From assembly GCA_934358235.1 (NCBI GenBank), contig CAKRKK010000042.1, forward strand, positions 1-15,064: DNA of 15,064 nt, read 5' to 3'. The notes below the pieces were generated by a model. That model did not search any database and had not been told where the DNA came from. It saw only the letters and a program-made list of their open reading frames with translations. Below are positions 14,607 through 15,064 of the stretch, in pieces; positions within the stretch are counted from its first letter, which is position 1; every line of letters starts with the position of its first letter. The position numbers were made by a program, and so were the translations under genes. The stretch comes from an uncultured Lachnospira sp. (lineage in GTDB: Bacteria > Bacillota > Clostridia > Lachnospirales > Lachnospiraceae).

Positions 14607-15064
14607 TTATATAATTACGCCCCCTCCTAGAACATACTCACCATCGTATAACACAAGTGCCTGCCCCGGAGTAACAGCACGCTGTGGCTCGTCAAAGGTG
14701 CACTCTAGTGTTTCATCATCTATCATTCTTATCGTACAGTCTGCCCCACTATGGCTATAACGAATCTTTCCTTTAGCCCTCATAGAGCCTCCCTTTATGC
14801 CTTCTATCGACATAAAGTTAAGTCTGTTTGCATATAATGTCTTAGAGAACACATCAGTATTCTCACCTATAACAACCTCATTCGTTTCAGGCTTTATTGC
14901 CACTACAAAAACAGGATGTCCCATGGCAAGTCCAAGCCCCTTTCTTTGTCCTACTGTATAATGAATAATGCCATTATGTTTTCCAATGACATTTCCATTA
15001 ACATCAACGAAATTACCAGGTACAGACTTATACTGAGTTGTTCTTTCTATATAGCCTGCATAAT
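14607..15064 (-). CDS. mnmA: tRNA-specific 2-thiouridylase MnmA, C-terminal part
   Basis: The gene enters from the right edge; 151 C-terminal residues and the TAA are visible. The segment NGIIHYTVGQRKGLGLA, preceded by PGNFVDVNGNVIG, is diagnostic, and the end reads FDEPQRAVTPGQALVLYDGE. These correspond to the central and C-terminal beta-barrel domains that help bind tRNA. The ATP-binding PP-loop and the catalytic cysteines lie beyond the window. MnmA makes 2-thiouridine at the wobble position of Lys, Glu and Gln tRNAs, using persulfide sulfur from a cysteine desulfurase, which is encoded next. The open frame is continuous to the edge, so the ATG at 14924 is internal and not a start. Confidence 0.95.
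   Translation of the reverse strand, partial: YAGYIERTTQYKSVPGNFVDVNGNVIGKHNGIIHYTVGQRKGLGLAMGHPVFVVAIKPETNEVVIGENTDVFSKTLYANRLNFMSIEGIKGGSMRAKGKIRYSHSGADCTIRMIDDETLECTFDEPQRAVTPGQALVLYDGEYVLGGGVII

Noticed and set aside
14607..14924. Stand-alone 105-codon gene
   Set aside because: The same frame stays open to the right edge and encodes MnmA upstream of this ATG, so it is part of a longer gene.

Overview
The window looks like a chromosomal segment of an AT-rich, Gram-positive gut or rumen anaerobe, most likely Lachnospiraceae (Lachnospira, Roseburia or Butyrivibrio relatives). This placement is inferred from the protein repertoire: a clostridial GH94 cellobiose phosphorylase beside a LacI regulator and a sugar-binding lipoprotein, LrgAB, a cytidylate-kinase-like protein, and a NifS-MnmA pair. 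No rRNA, tRNA, CRISPR array, transposase or phage gene was seen, and most of the window reads as ordinary housekeeping and accessory metabolism.

Region 1 (1-5350) is a beta-glucoside utilisation locus. A divergent promoter region of about 450 bp separates a leftward lacI-type gene plus sugar-binding lipoprotein gene (cut by the left edge, transporter permeases presumably beyond it) from a rightward cellobiose phosphorylase gene. Three copies of one LacI-type operator lie in this region: one at the predicted lacI start point and two just before the phosphorylase gene. Between them is a run of T-tracts spaced about one helical turn apart. The simplest model is one regulator controlling both arms: sugar is imported, then split by phosphate inside the cell. 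The arm ends in a 155-bp nested palindrome that can act as a terminator.

Region 2 (5354-11190, all leftward) holds an AI-2E-family membrane protein, a UvrD/Rep-type helicase, a YoaK (DUF1275) membrane protein and a CPA1 cation/proton antiporter with two tandem TrkA_C-like domains. The AI-2E gene has a 12-bp tandem repeat array in its predicted leader. The yoaK-like and helicase genes are translationally coupled.

Region 3 (11338-13290, leftward) is lrgA-lrgB followed by a cytidylate-kinase-like gene whose ribosome binding site can be hidden in a hairpin. A good promoter precedes lrgA.

Region 4 (13361-15064, leftward) carries the 3' part of mnmA and a complete cysteine desulfurase gene, which together fit tRNA U34 2-thiolation.

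No wholly new multi-gene system is evident. The observations most worth following are regulatory: the operator and curved-DNA layout, the 155-bp palindrome, the leader minisatellite and the occluding hairpin. Several start codons were moved from the longest open frame to an internal start with a better Shine-Dalgarno sequence; the reasons are given in each entry.
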